From contig NZ_QZFU01000055.1 in NCBI RefSeq assembly GCF_003598715.1, positions 307,933-371,932 of the forward strand: a DNA stretch of 64,000 nt. The letters are read 5' to 3'. Below, piece by piece: positions 52,459 to 61,421 of this stretch. The notes beneath the pieces are model-generated. The model was given only the letters and a program-made list of their open reading frames with translations. It was not told the origin of the DNA and ran no database searches. The position numbers were made by a program, and so were the translations under genes. Source of the DNA: Nocardia panacis (GTDB lineage: Bacteria > Actinomycetota > Actinomycetes > Mycobacteriales > Mycobacteriaceae). Position 1 is the first letter of the stretch. Each line of letters begins with the position of its first letter.

Positions 52459-53726
52459 GCGCCCACCGCGAGTTCGCGCACGCGACCGAAGGCGGCGGCC
52501 GCGAACTCGAGTTGCTCGACGCTGTGCGCGGCCGAGATCTGCACCCGGATCCGCTCCGCACCCGCCGGGACGACCGGATGCGTCAGCGCGAAGACGAGGA
52601 CACCTTCGCGCCGCAGCGCCGCCGCCACCTCGCGGGCCAGGGTGCCGCCGGGCAGCAGCACGGGAATGATCGGATGCTGTCCGGGCAGCATCTCGTAGCC
52701 GAGCTCACCCAGGGCCGCGCGGAACCAGGAGGTGTTGGCGGCCAACCGTTCCCGCAGTTCCGGACGCCGCCGGGACAGCCGGATCGCGGTCGCCGCCGCC
52801 ACCGCCAGCGGCGGGGCCATCGCATTGGTGAAGACATACGGGCGCGAGGACTGGCGCAGGGTCTGCGTCAGCACGCGCGAACCCGCGACGAATCCGCCTG
52901 CCGCGCCGCCCAGCGCCTTGCCCAGCGTTCCGGTCAAGATATCGACACCACCGAACCCGAAATGCTCGGCGGTGCCCGCACCGTTCTCGCCCAGGACACC
53001 CGTGGCGTGCGAGTCGTCGACCAGCAACACCGCGTCATAGCGCTGAGCCAGCTCGCGGAGTTCGGGCAGTGCGACGATATCGCCATCCATGCTGAACACC
53101 CCGTCGGTCACGATGACCCGGTGCCGCGACCGCGCCGACTCGGCAAGCAACCGCTCCAGCGCGGCGAGGTCGGCGTGCGGGAAGACCCGCCGCTGCGCCG
53201 AGGACAACCGGATGCCGTCGATCAGGCTGGCGTGGTTGAGCTCATCGCTGAACACCACATCGTCGGGGCCGAGCAGCGCGGAGAAGACACCAAGGTTGGC
53301 ATCGAAACACGACCCGTAGAGCACCGCGTCCTCGGTGCCGACCAACTCGGCGATCGCCGCCTCGAGTTCACCGTGGATCGCCCTGGTCCCGCAGAGCACG
53401 CGCCCCGCCGCGACGCCGAGCCCCATCTCGCGCAGCGCCAGCCGGGCCGCGTCGAGGACCTCCGGGTCGGCCGCGAGCCCGAGGTAGTCGTTGGCCGCGA
53501 AGTTGACCAGCGCCGCACCGTCGACCTCGAGCGTCGCGCCCTGGGCACCCGCGACGACGAGGTCCTCGCGCAGTCCGGTGCTCGCGCGGCGGTCGTCGAG
53601 CGCCGCGCCAAGTCGTTGCGACAGAGCGGCATTCATTGCCGATTCGGATGTCGTCGAGGTCGTATCGGACTCCGGCGAACCCGTATTGAACTGCGGCGAA
53701 GCCGTATTGGACTCGATCCGAGTCAT
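52455..53726 (-). CDS. kbl: alpha-oxoamine synthase (2-amino-3-ketobutyrate CoA ligase type)
   Basis: The 423-residue PLP enzyme of the Kbl/BioF family condenses an amino acid with an acyl-CoA or cleaves the reverse. It has NFAANDYLGLA, VLYGSCFDAN, VDDSHATGVLG and the Schiff-base lysine in TLGKALGGAAGG. Kbl is the closest type by the FAANDYLG and HATG segments. The first 30 residues are Ser/Thr/Pro-rich and low-complexity, an extension beyond the usual 395 or so. GGGAG before the ATG at 53726 and the overlap with the MFS stop support this start. No threonine dehydrogenase of the classic type is nearby. Confidence 0.85.
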   Translation of the reverse strand: MTRIESNTASPQFNTGSPESDTTSTTSESAMNAALSQRLGAALDDRRASTGLREDLVVAGAQGATLEVDGAALVNFAANDYLGLAADPEVLDAARLALREMGLGVAAGRVLCGTRAIHGELEAAIAELVGTEDAVLYGSCFDANLGVFSALLGPDDVVFSDELNHASLIDGIRLSSAQRRVFPHADLAALERLLAESARSRHRVIVTDGVFSMDGDIVALPELRELAQRYDAVLLVDDSHATGVLGENGAGTAEHFGFGGVDILTGTLGKALGGAAGGFVAGSRVLTQTLRQSSRPYVFTNAMAPPLAVAAATAIRLSRRRPELRERLAANTSWFRAALGELGYEMLPGQHPIIPVLLPGGTLAREVAAALRREGVLVFALTHPVVPAGAERIRVQISAAHSVEQLEFAAAAFGRVRELAVGA

Positions 53727-55048
53727 GTCAAACTCCCGTCCAGCCGTTCCATCCGGCGCCCCACCGTGAGCAGGACGACCAGACCCGCGGCCATGATGAT
53801 GGCGATCGCCAGCAGCGCGTAGGTGAAACTGCCCGTCGCATCGGCGATGAACCCGGTGAAATATGGTCCGACAAAACCGCTGATATTGCTCACAGAATTG
53901 ATGAGTCCGATCCCGGAGGCCGCCGCCGCGCCGGTCAGGCCGATCGCCGGTATCCGCCAGAACTGCGGCATCGCGGTGATGATCCCGGCCACGCTCATAC
54001 AGACCGCGAGGATGAATAGGACACCGCTGTGGGTCACGGTCGCCAGCAGCAGTCCGATCACCCCGAGGACCATCGGCACCGCCGTCGCCGTCACGGCCGA
54101 GCGGCGACCCGCGAAACGCGCCCAACCCAGCATGACCAGCCCGGCCACCGCGTACGGGATCGCCGAGAGCAGCACACTGCTGACATCCCCGGCCCCGAGG
54201 CTGTGGTTGAGGGATTTGATCATGGTGGGCAGGAAGAACGCCATCGGGTAGAGCCCGAACGCGATCGCGAACCAGGACACGGCCATCGCCCAGACCCGTC
54301 CGCTGCGCAACGCTTCCCGCACTCCGGTCAGCGCGCCGTGGGCGGCCTGTTCGGCGGCCTCGGCGGCCAGTGTCTGCTCGATGGCCGATTTCTCCGCGTC
54401 GGTGAGCCACCGCGCGTCACGCGGTCGATTCGGCAGGAAGCAGAAGATCAGCACACCGAGCAGGATCGTCAGGACGCCCTCGACCAGGAAAAGCGACCGC
54501 CAACCCGCGATACCGAATACGGCCTGCCCCCATTTGAGCAACGCGGCGGCCAGGGGCGAGCCGATGATCGAGGACACCGGGATCATCAGGATGAAGGTCG
54601 TCAATGCCCAGGACCGCTGCCTGCGCGGGAACCAGTAGGTGAGGTAGAGCAGAATCCCGGCGGCCAGCCCGGCTTCGGCGAAGCCGAGCAGCAGCCGCGC
54701 GAGATACAGGGTGGCCGCCGAATTGACCGCGGCGGTCGCGGCGGTGACCAGCCCCCAGGTGACCATGATCCTGGTGATCCAGGTGCGCGCCCCGAAACGG
54801 GTCAGCATCATATTGCTCGGCACCTCCACCAGGACATAGCCGATGAAGAAAAGCCCGGCGGCCAAGCCGAGTTGACTGCTGCCGAGGTGTAGTTCGCGCG
54901 ACATCGGCGCGGCGATATAGCCGACATTGGCACGGTCGATGTAGCTCGCCACGTAGGCGAGCCCCACCAGGGGGATGATCCGGAAGCCGACCTTGCGCCA
55001 GGTCCGGGGGGCTACGACGTCCGCTGTAGTTGCGACGGTGGAACTCAT
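53723..55048 (-). CDS. MFS transporter of the anion:cation symporter type
   Basis: The 441-residue protein has 12 helices. The opening IIPLVGLAYVASYIDRANVGYIA and the segment FFIGYVLVEVPSNMMLTRFGARTWITRIM are hallmarks of the ACS family, which imports organic or aromatic acids with a proton. I chose the ATG at 55048 over the TTG at 55060. It heads the MFS-kbl-SDR operon, all genes overlapping by 4 bp. The 25-bp repeat array begins about 90 bp upstream of its start. Confidence 0.92.
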   Translation of the reverse strand: MSSTVATTADVVAPRTWRKVGFRIIPLVGLAYVASYIDRANVGYIAAPMSRELHLGSSQLGLAAGLFFIGYVLVEVPSNMMLTRFGARTWITRIMVTWGLVTAATAAVNSAATLYLARLLLGFAEAGLAAGILLYLTYWFPRRQRSWALTTFILMIPVSSIIGSPLAAALLKWGQAVFGIAGWRSLFLVEGVLTILLGVLIFCFLPNRPRDARWLTDAEKSAIEQTLAAEAAEQAAHGALTGVREALRSGRVWAMAVSWFAIAFGLYPMAFFLPTMIKSLNHSLGAGDVSSVLLSAIPYAVAGLVMLGWARFAGRRSAVTATAVPMVLGVIGLLLATVTHSGVLFILAVCMSVAGIITAMPQFWRIPAIGLTGAAAASGIGLINSVSNISGFVGPYFTGFIADATGSFTYALLAIAIIMAAGLVVLLTVGRRMERLDGSLT

Positions 55049-55140
55049 CGCGGTGTCCAATCGAGAAAAGGGATGAAATACGGTGTGGCGTCAGCGGATT
55101 CGCTGCGCCGACTGGCTGGGCCGATATGCCGCGCAGCGGC

Positions 55141-55440
55141 AGTGTCGGATCAGCCGCAAGAGCGGCGGTTTCGGATCCGCCGCCGCGCGACGGTATCGGA
55201 TCGGCCGCATCGCGGCGGTGTCGGATCGGCCGCAGCGCGGCGGTGTCGGATCAGCCACCGCGCGACGGTATCGGATCAGCCACCGCGCGACGGTATCGGA
55301 TCAGCCACCGCGCGACGGTATCGGATCGGCCACCGCGCGACGGTATCGGATCGGCCACCGCGCGGCGGTATCGGATCGGCCACCGCGCGGCGGTATCGGA
55401 TCGGCCACCGCGCGGCGGTAATGAACTAGCCGCGCGCGGC
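55141..55440. repeat. 25-bp minisatellite, 11 copies plus degenerate ends
   Basis: Eleven 25-bp units run head to tail from 55141 to 55415, each starting CGGTATCGGATC[A/G]GCCACC in the consensus followed by a GCGCG-rich end. Copies 6-11 are almost identical; copies 1-4 and a twelfth (55416-55440) are degenerate. There are no unique spacers. The array fills the gap between the MFS start and the hyuB stop and runs into the hyuB 3' end. Confidence 0.95.
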
Positions 55441-57156
55441 GGTGCTGACTTGGCCGCGGAGCGTGGCGGTGGCATTCGCGTCAATGACACCGTCCTCGGT
55501 GATCACGACACCGTAGTCGCGTTCGGCGCCGGTGCGGGTCACCTTGCCGTCGAGGACATCTTCACGAACCCGCTCCGGGTCGCGCTCCAGTGGGCTCCCG
55601 TGACCACCGCCACCCGCGGTCACGTGACGGTGCCGAGTTCCCGCGGTCATGGTGAAGTGCGGTTTGGATTCGAGCAGACGTTCCTCGGGACCGCCGGGGT
55701 CGAGCACATTGAGCGATGGTGCGCCCGGCCCGCCACCCTCGAGCCCATACGGCAGGAATTTGCGTCGGTCGGATCGGATCTGCACGGTCGCCTCCGGCGC
55801 CAGCAGTGTCATATCGCGGAAGGTCGCCATGCCACCGCGCCAGCGGCCCGCCCCACCGCTGTCCGGGAGGTAGCCGTAGCCGTCGATACGCAGGTGCCCG
55901 GAACGTTCCAGCTCCTCGACCGGGGTGTTGGTCAGATTCGCGCCGAGCGAGCTGATCCCGTCGATGCCATCGCGGTCGGGCCGCGCACCCCACGCCCCCG
56001 CCAGCGGATCCCACAGCACGGTGGAGGAGCCGTCGGCCGCGACAATGCCGATCGCGATACCGTTCGGTCCGCCCTCACCCGCGGCGGGCACCCGATCCGG
56101 GAAGACCGGCGCCAGCGCCCCGAGCACCGCGTCGATGATCCGGAAACCCACCAGACCCCGCGCGCCCCGCGCGGAGGGCCGCCGACCGTTGAGGATCGAG
56201 GCTTCCGGGATGACGAAGCTGAACGGCCGATAGAAACCGCTGTTGGCGGGGATATCCGAGGCGAGGATGCCCTGCACGGCGGCGTAGGCGGCCGAGCGGG
56301 TGAACGAGGACGTCGCGTTCAGCGCCGAGTCGACCTGCGGCGCGGAGCCGGTGAAATCGAGTTCGATCCCCGAATCCGACAGGGTGACCCGCACCCGGAT
56401 CGGGATCGGCCCGAAACCCAAACCGTCGTCGTCGATGTGGTCGGTGAACTCGTAGGTGCCGTGGACCGCCTCGGCGAGCGCGGTGCGCAGCAGGGTTTCG
56501 GAGTAGTCGAGCAGTTCGTCATTGAGCGAAGCCAGTCGTTCGACGCCGTGCCGCGCCGCCAGCGCCCGCATGCCCTCGGCCCCGGTGTGGCAGGCCGCCA
56601 ACTGGGATTCGAGATCGCCGCGCAGGAGTTCCGGTTCGCGCACATTGCGCAGGATCAACTGGAGAAACGTCTCGTTCAGCACCCCGGCATCGATCAGCCG
56701 CGACGGCGGGATCTGCACACCCTCGGCGAAAATGGAGGTCGACTGCACGGCCATGGATCCGGCCGCCCACCCGCCGACATCGGTGTGATTGACGACCGTG
56801 ACCGCGAATCCCAACAGATCCTCCCCGGCGAAAACCGGGGAGACGGCGAAGATGTCGGGCAGGTGCATCCCGCCGCGCGACGGATCGTTGAGCAGGTAGA
56901 TATCGCCGGGCCGGATGGCGGTGCCGAATTCGTCCAGGATCGCCTCCATCGCGTCGGGCACCGATCCCAGGTGCACCGGCAGCGTATTGGCCTGGGCGAT
57001 CACCCTGCCGTGCGCGTCGCACAGGGCGGCGGAGAAGTCCATGCTGGACGCGACCAGCTCCGAGTGCGCGGTGCGCACGATGGTGATCGCCATCTCGTCG
57101 GCGAGTCCGGTAACGGCATTGCGGAAGACCTCGAAGGTCACGGCGTCGCGAATCAT
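55426..57156 (-). CDS. hyuB: hydantoinase B/oxoprolinase family subunit
   Basis: The 576-residue protein has the HyuB/oxoprolinase B pattern: IRDAVTFEVFRNAVTGLADEMAITIVRTAHS at the N-terminus, LNDPSRGGMHLPDIFAVSPVF, a GGGPGAPSLNVLDP region and late TAGGGGHGSPLERDPE. With HyuA it forms an ATP-dependent amide- or lactam-opening enzyme (hydantoin, 5-oxoproline, related rings). The ATG overlaps the hyuA stop by 4 bp. The last residues, QVSTAARG, are encoded by degenerate repeat units. Confidence 0.9.
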   Translation of the reverse strand: MIRDAVTFEVFRNAVTGLADEMAITIVRTAHSELVASSMDFSAALCDAHGRVIAQANTLPVHLGSVPDAMEAILDEFGTAIRPGDIYLLNDPSRGGMHLPDIFAVSPVFAGEDLLGFAVTVVNHTDVGGWAAGSMAVQSTSIFAEGVQIPPSRLIDAGVLNETFLQLILRNVREPELLRGDLESQLAACHTGAEGMRALAARHGVERLASLNDELLDYSETLLRTALAEAVHGTYEFTDHIDDDGLGFGPIPIRVRVTLSDSGIELDFTGSAPQVDSALNATSSFTRSAAYAAVQGILASDIPANSGFYRPFSFVIPEASILNGRRPSARGARGLVGFRIIDAVLGALAPVFPDRVPAAGEGGPNGIAIGIVAADGSSTVLWDPLAGAWGARPDRDGIDGISSLGANLTNTPVEELERSGHLRIDGYGYLPDSGGAGRWRGGMATFRDMTLLAPEATVQIRSDRRKFLPYGLEGGGPGAPSLNVLDPGGPEERLLESKPHFTMTAGTRHRHVTAGGGGHGSPLERDPERVREDVLDGKVTRTGAERDYGVVITEDGVIDANATATLRGQVSTAARG

Positions 57157-59228
57157 GCGGCACTCCAGGTGATGACGATGTTGTGGAAGCGGTCGCGGTG
57201 GACCAGTGCACCGGGCGGGACGAGGGTGGTGGCGTCCATATCCTCGATGATCATCGGCCCCGCTACCGGGTCGGCGCCGAGATCGAAGCGACTCAACACC
57301 GGCGTCGACACGGTCTCGGCGAACCGGCATGCCCTGGTGGTCGGCGCGCGGCCCGCCGCGACCGGCATCCGCAGCACCTCATCGATCCACACTGGGGTGG
57401 GCACCCGGCCGCGCACCCGGAGGTTGACCAGTTCGACCAGGTCGTCGGTGCCCGCCCGACCATAGGTGCGCTTGTGCTCGGCGTGGAACAGTTCGCGAAC
57501 CTCGGCGAGCAACTCCTCGGTGAAATCGCCGTCCGGCACCCGGATCCGCAGCTCGAATCGCTGACCCCGGTAGCGCATATCGAGCAGTCGATCCACCACG
57601 GCCCCGGTCGCCAATTGCGCGCGCACCGTCGCGTCGAGCCGAGCGAATTCGGCGGCCAAGACCGTCACATCGGCGAATTCGGGGCGGTACGGGGCGAGTT
57701 CATTGCGTTCGGTGTCGGCGACGAGCAGACCAAGGCTGCTGAACAGGCCCGGATGCACGGGGACGACGACGGTCGAGATCCCCAGTTCGCGGGCCAGTTC
57801 GGCGGCATAGAGCGGACCGGCCCCGCCGAAGGCGACCATGGTGGCCTCGCGCGGGTCGCGGCCCCGTTCGCTGGTGACCGCCTTGACCGCGGTCGTCATA
57901 TTCGAGACCGCCACCTGGTAGGTGCCGCGCGCGGCGGCCGCGATATCGGTGCCGAGTCGTTCGGCGATCGGCGCGAGCGCCGTCACCGCCCGGTCCGGGT
58001 GGATGGGGACGCGGCCGCCTGCGATGGCCTCCGGACTCAGGTAGCCCAGCGTCACATTGGCGTCGGTCAGTGTGGGCAGTTCACCGCCGAAGCCGTAGCA
58101 GGCGGGTCCGGGACTCGCGCCCGCGCTCGCCGGTCCCACGTGCAGGGCGCCCGCCGCGTCGACGGAGATGATGCTGCCGCCGCCGGAGCCGACCTCGGCG
58201 ATATCGATCGAGGGGGCGCGCACCGGATAGCCCGCGCCGGAGGTGAGTCCGCGTGCGACATTCATCCCGCCGCCGACCTCGTAGTCGGCCGAGACGAACG
58301 GTTCACCGTGTTCGATCAGCGACGCTTTGGCCGTGGTCCCGCCCATATCGAAGGCGACCACGCTGGACAGGCCGATCAGCTGGGCCAGCTTCTGCACGGC
58401 GGTGACGCCCGCGGCCGGACCGGATTCGATGATCTGCACGGGCCGGTGCGCGACGGAGGCGGCGTCGAGCAGGCCACCACTGGACTGCATGACCAGCAGC
58501 GGAGCCTGTATCCGCGCGGCCTGCAACCCGGCTTCGAGCTGGGTGAGGTAGCCGTGCACCGCCGGGCCGACATAGGCATTGACCGTGGCGGTGCTGGTGC
58601 GCTCGAACTCCTGCGCCTGCGGGGAGACATCGACCGATGCCGTGACGTAGACCTCCGGCAGTTCGGCGCGCAGCACCTCGGCGACGCGCCGCTCCTCCTC
58701 CGGACGCAGGTAGGAGTTGATCAGGCAGACGGCCACCGCTTCGATACCGTCGGCGCGCAATCGAGCGGCCAAGGCGCGGATCTCGTCGTCGGCGGCGGGT
58801 GGCGCGAGACGTCCGTCGGCGGTGATCCGCTGGTCGAGTTCGTATCGGTGCCTGCGTCGGGCGAGCGGTTCCGGTTTGGTCCACGCCAGGTCGTAGAGCA
58901 CCGGTCTGCGCAGTCGACCGAGTTCGAGGACGTCGCGGAAGCCGCGGGTGGTGACAACCGCGGTGCGGACGCCGGTCATCGACAGGATCGCGTTGGTGGC
59001 CACGGTCGTGCCGTGCAGCATCGCGATCACGGACTCCGGTTCCGCCTCGGCCATGGACAGCACGCCGATGGTCGCCGACACGACGCCCGCGCCGTAGTCG
59101 GGCGGAGTGGACGGGATCTTCATCGGGACGACTTCACCGGCCGGTCCCAGCGCGATGACATCGGTGAAGGTGCCGCCGATATCGGCACCGACCCGCCATC
59201 CGGCTCGTGGGTCGTGACTGGGGGTCAC
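57153..59228 (-). CDS. hyuA: hydantoinase A/oxoprolinase family subunit
   Basis: The 691-residue subunit has the ASKHA ATPase fold: GADIGGTFTDVIAL (about 14-27) and VVAFDMGGTTAKASLI (about 300-315) are the two phosphate motifs; LHGTTVATNAI and GSGGGSIISVD are also typical. It phosphorylates or activates the ring amide for opening. With hyuB it is a two-gene operon. Upstream at 59275-59285 is an 11-bp motif shared with the GntR promoter. Substrate is unknown; the full locus suggests catabolism of a nitrogen-containing ring. Confidence 0.93.
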   Translation of the reverse strand: MTPSHDPRAGWRVGADIGGTFTDVIALGPAGEVVPMKIPSTPPDYGAGVVSATIGVLSMAEAEPESVIAMLHGTTVATNAILSMTGVRTAVVTTRGFRDVLELGRLRRPVLYDLAWTKPEPLARRRHRYELDQRITADGRLAPPAADDEIRALAARLRADGIEAVAVCLINSYLRPEEERRVAEVLRAELPEVYVTASVDVSPQAQEFERTSTATVNAYVGPAVHGYLTQLEAGLQAARIQAPLLVMQSSGGLLDAASVAHRPVQIIESGPAAGVTAVQKLAQLIGLSSVVAFDMGGTTAKASLIEHGEPFVSADYEVGGGMNVARGLTSGAGYPVRAPSIDIAEVGSGGGSIISVDAAGALHVGPASAGASPGPACYGFGGELPTLTDANVTLGYLSPEAIAGGRVPIHPDRAVTALAPIAERLGTDIAAAARGTYQVAVSNMTTAVKAVTSERGRDPREATMVAFGGAGPLYAAELARELGISTVVVPVHPGLFSSLGLLVADTERNELAPYRPEFADVTVLAAEFARLDATVRAQLATGAVVDRLLDMRYRGQRFELRIRVPDGDFTEELLAEVRELFHAEHKRTYGRAGTDDLVELVNLRVRGRVPTPVWIDEVLRMPVAAGRAPTTRACRFAETVSTPVLSRFDLGADPVAGPMIIEDMDATTLVPPGALVHRDRFHNIVITWSAA

Positions 59229-59274
59229 TGTGAACTCCTTCGTTCCAAGTAATTGAGATCACAGTAGGAGCCGC

Positions 59275-59285
59275 CTGAGATATCA
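59275..59285. promoter_or_regulatory. shared CTGAGATATCA motif, candidate GntR site
   Basis: The 11-bp sequence CTGAGATATCA, identical to 50784-50794, lies in the divergent region between hyuA and the luciferase-like gene. Confidence 0.55.
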
Positions 59286-59393
59286 GCAAGACCTGTTGAT
59301 GTTTTTCTGGTGCCGGGCGCAAAATTCGCCGATCGGCTCCGACCTACTCCCGAGGAGGCCGCACGGGCGCTCCGAACCCGAAGGAGTGTCCGG

Positions 59394-60320
59394 ATGAACC
59401 TGCCCCGCATCGGCGTCAACATCCCCTACCTCGACCCGCACGCCGGACCCGACGCCGTCGTCGCGGTGGCGCAGGCGAGCGAGCGGCTCGGATTCCACGC
59501 CGTCTCCGCCAGCGAACGCCTGCTCATCCCCACCGGAGCGCACTGGAACAACGACGCGGGACTACCCGAGACCCATGCCTGGGACTCACTGGAGGTGCTG
59601 ACCTGGGCCGCCGCGCACACCAGCCGGATCCGCGTGACCACCGCCATCCTGAATACGATCTTCCAGCCGCCGCTCGTGCTGGCCCGCCGACTGGCCACCC
59701 TCGACCGACTGTCCAAAGGGCGACTCGATGTCGGCATCGGTCAGGGCGGCGGCACCCGACTGCCTCCGTTCTACATTCCCGAAGAGTTCCTCGCGACCGG
59801 CGTGCCGACCAGCAGACGCGGCGCCGGATTCGTCGAGCACATCGCCGCCATGCGGGCCTGCTGGGCGCCCGACCCGGTCGAATTCTCCGGCAGGCACTAC
59901 CGCATCCCGCCGTCCATGGTCGGCCCGAAACCGCACGCGGGCACCATCCCGCTGTTCTTCGGCGCGATCAACCGCCACACCATCGAACGCGCGGCCCGCC
60001 TCGGCGACGGCTTCATCACCACCGCGATCGACTGGGACGCCACCCGCGAGAATCTGGATCTGTATCGCGCGGCGGGCGGCGCGGGCACCATCGTGGTCAA
60101 TGTGATCCCCGGCCGTCATCGCCTCTCGCCCAACGCATTCACCGACGCAGTGCTGAAAGATTTGGAACGCGCCGCGGCCGTCGGCGCCCACGAGGTGCAC
60201 ATCGCCCTGCAGTTGCTGTCCGTCGAACCGGACCGGCAGATCGAACTGCTGCAAGCCCTCGCGACAGAACTGGACCTACGGAATTCGAGTTCTTCCATCG
60301 AGGAGAACTCGTACAGCTAG
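59394..60320 (+). CDS. luciferase-like (LLM class) flavin-dependent oxidoreductase
   Basis: The 308-residue TIM-barrel protein has the LLM pattern: IGVNIPYLDP at the start, AAAHTSRIRVTTAIL, a DRLSKGRLDVGIGQGG strand, then EFSGRHYRIP and IPLFFGAINRHTIERAARLGDGF. Members use F420 or FMN. AAGGAG precedes the ATG. It is divergent from hyuA and shares the candidate GntR motif, so it probably belongs to the same pathway, perhaps oxidising an imine or alkane-like intermediate. The assignment of cofactor is uncertain. Confidence 0.87.
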   Translation: MNLPRIGVNIPYLDPHAGPDAVVAVAQASERLGFHAVSASERLLIPTGAHWNNDAGLPETHAWDSLEVLTWAAAHTSRIRVTTAILNTIFQPPLVLARRLATLDRLSKGRLDVGIGQGGGTRLPPFYIPEEFLATGVPTSRRGAGFVEHIAAMRACWAPDPVEFSGRHYRIPPSMVGPKPHAGTIPLFFGAINRHTIERAARLGDGFITTAIDWDATRENLDLYRAAGGAGTIVVNVIPGRHRLSPNAFTDAVLKDLERAAAVGAHEVHIALQLLSVEPDRQIELLQALATELDLRNSSSSIEENSYS

Positions 60321-60361
60321 GACCCGAGATCAACTGTGGCGCAAGCATTTGCCAGCAGTCA

Positions 60362-60400
60362 GGAGAGCCGGGCGAGCGCACCGCGCCAACCCGGCTCTCC
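60362..60400. terminator. terminator hairpin between convergent genes
   Basis: Perfect 11-bp arms GGAGAGCCGGG (60362-60372) and CCCGGCTCTCC (60390-60400) lie between the LLM and methyltransferase genes. Confidence 0.7.
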
Positions 60401-60411
60401 CATGTGGGTCC

Positions 60412-61254
60412 TCAGAGCTTGCGACCCAAACCGGCCCAAATCCACGCGGGACCATCACCCGGCTCTACCTGGAACCGCTGCTTCTCGGCGAGTTCGGGAT
60501 GCCAATCCTCCAGCGTGACCACGCCCGGCTCCACGAGTTCGGTTCCGGCGAACAGTCTTTCGGTGTCGGCACGATTGCGCGGCACCATGGTGATACCGGC
60601 GTGCTCGCAGGCCTGCACGCCGCGCTGCGCCGCCAACGGATTGAAATCGGCGGTGGGATGACTGATCGTCAGGCAACTGCCGGGAGGCACCGCCTTCAGC
60701 AAACGCTCGACGATGCCGTACGGATCGTCCTGCTCACGGAAGTACATGAGTATCAACGTCATAGTGATCGCGACGGGCCGGTCGAGATCGAGAGTCTGGG
60801 TGAGCACCGGGTCGGCCAGGATCGACTCCGGATCGTGCAGGTCGGCATGGATGAACGCCGTCCGGCCCGCAGGCGCGCTCACCATCAGCGCTCGCGCATG
60901 CGCGAGCACCAGCGGATCCTTGTCCACATAGACGACGCGGGCCGCCGGATCCACCTCCTGGGCGACCTGGTGGGTATTGCGAGCGGTCGGCAATCCGGTG
61001 CCGATATCGAGGAACTGGGTGATACCCAGTTCCCCCATCGCGTAGCGGACCGCGCGACCGAGGAAAGACCTATTGTGCCGCACCATGTTCCGAATGCCGG
61101 GAACATGTGCCGCGATCTGATCGCCGAGTGCGCGATCGACCGGATAATTGTCGCGCCCACCTAGCCAGTAATCGTAGAAGCGCGCCTCATGGGCTCTGTT
61201 CGAATTGATCGTGGTCGGCAAACGTGAACTGATCCGTCCCCGAGTTTCCGACAT
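60412..61254 (-). CDS. DUF574-type SAM-dependent methyltransferase
   Basis: The 280-residue protein matches the actinobacterial DUF574/Methyltransf_19 family: the HEARFYDYWLGGRDNYPVDR opening, the SAM-binding FLDIGTGLPTARNTHQVAQ and VVYVDKDPLVLAHARAL, and late AITMTLILMYF. These proteins are numerous in actinomycetes and their substrates are mostly unknown. GAGAGGAAG lies before the ATG. It is in the same direction as the terpene-cyclase-like gene, 167 bp downstream of it. Confidence 0.88.
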   Translation of the reverse strand: MSETRGRISSRLPTTINSNRAHEARFYDYWLGGRDNYPVDRALGDQIAAHVPGIRNMVRHNRSFLGRAVRYAMGELGITQFLDIGTGLPTARNTHQVAQEVDPAARVVYVDKDPLVLAHARALMVSAPAGRTAFIHADLHDPESILADPVLTQTLDLDRPVAITMTLILMYFREQDDPYGIVERLLKAVPPGSCLTISHPTADFNPLAAQRGVQACEHAGITMVPRNRADTERLFAGTELVEPGVVTLEDWHPELAEKQRFQVEPGDGPAWIWAGLGRKL

Positions 61255-61421
61255 AATACTTCCTCTCCGCGAGTGCGCAGGACCTGCCGATTTCACCACA
61301 TCGAGCTGTCGCCGACCAGTAGCGGCCTGGCAAAAGTCTACGACGCCAGGATATTGCCGAGAACACCTGGTACACCACGAATTCCTCCCGATACGCCGTC
61401 AGCCCGCGATCGATCGCGCCC

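Noticed and set aside
51676..53726. Classical threonine degradation operon (tdh-kbl)
   Set aside because: The partner is a generic SDR without clear threonine dehydrogenase features, and the wider locus points to another substrate.
55030..55430. Protein with repeats RRYRISHRATV across the array
   Set aside because: It is the chance translation of the 25-bp repeat in several frames, and lies over intergenic DNA.
55141..55440. CRISPR array
   Set aside because: The units are directly adjacent, with no spacers, and no cas gene is in the window.
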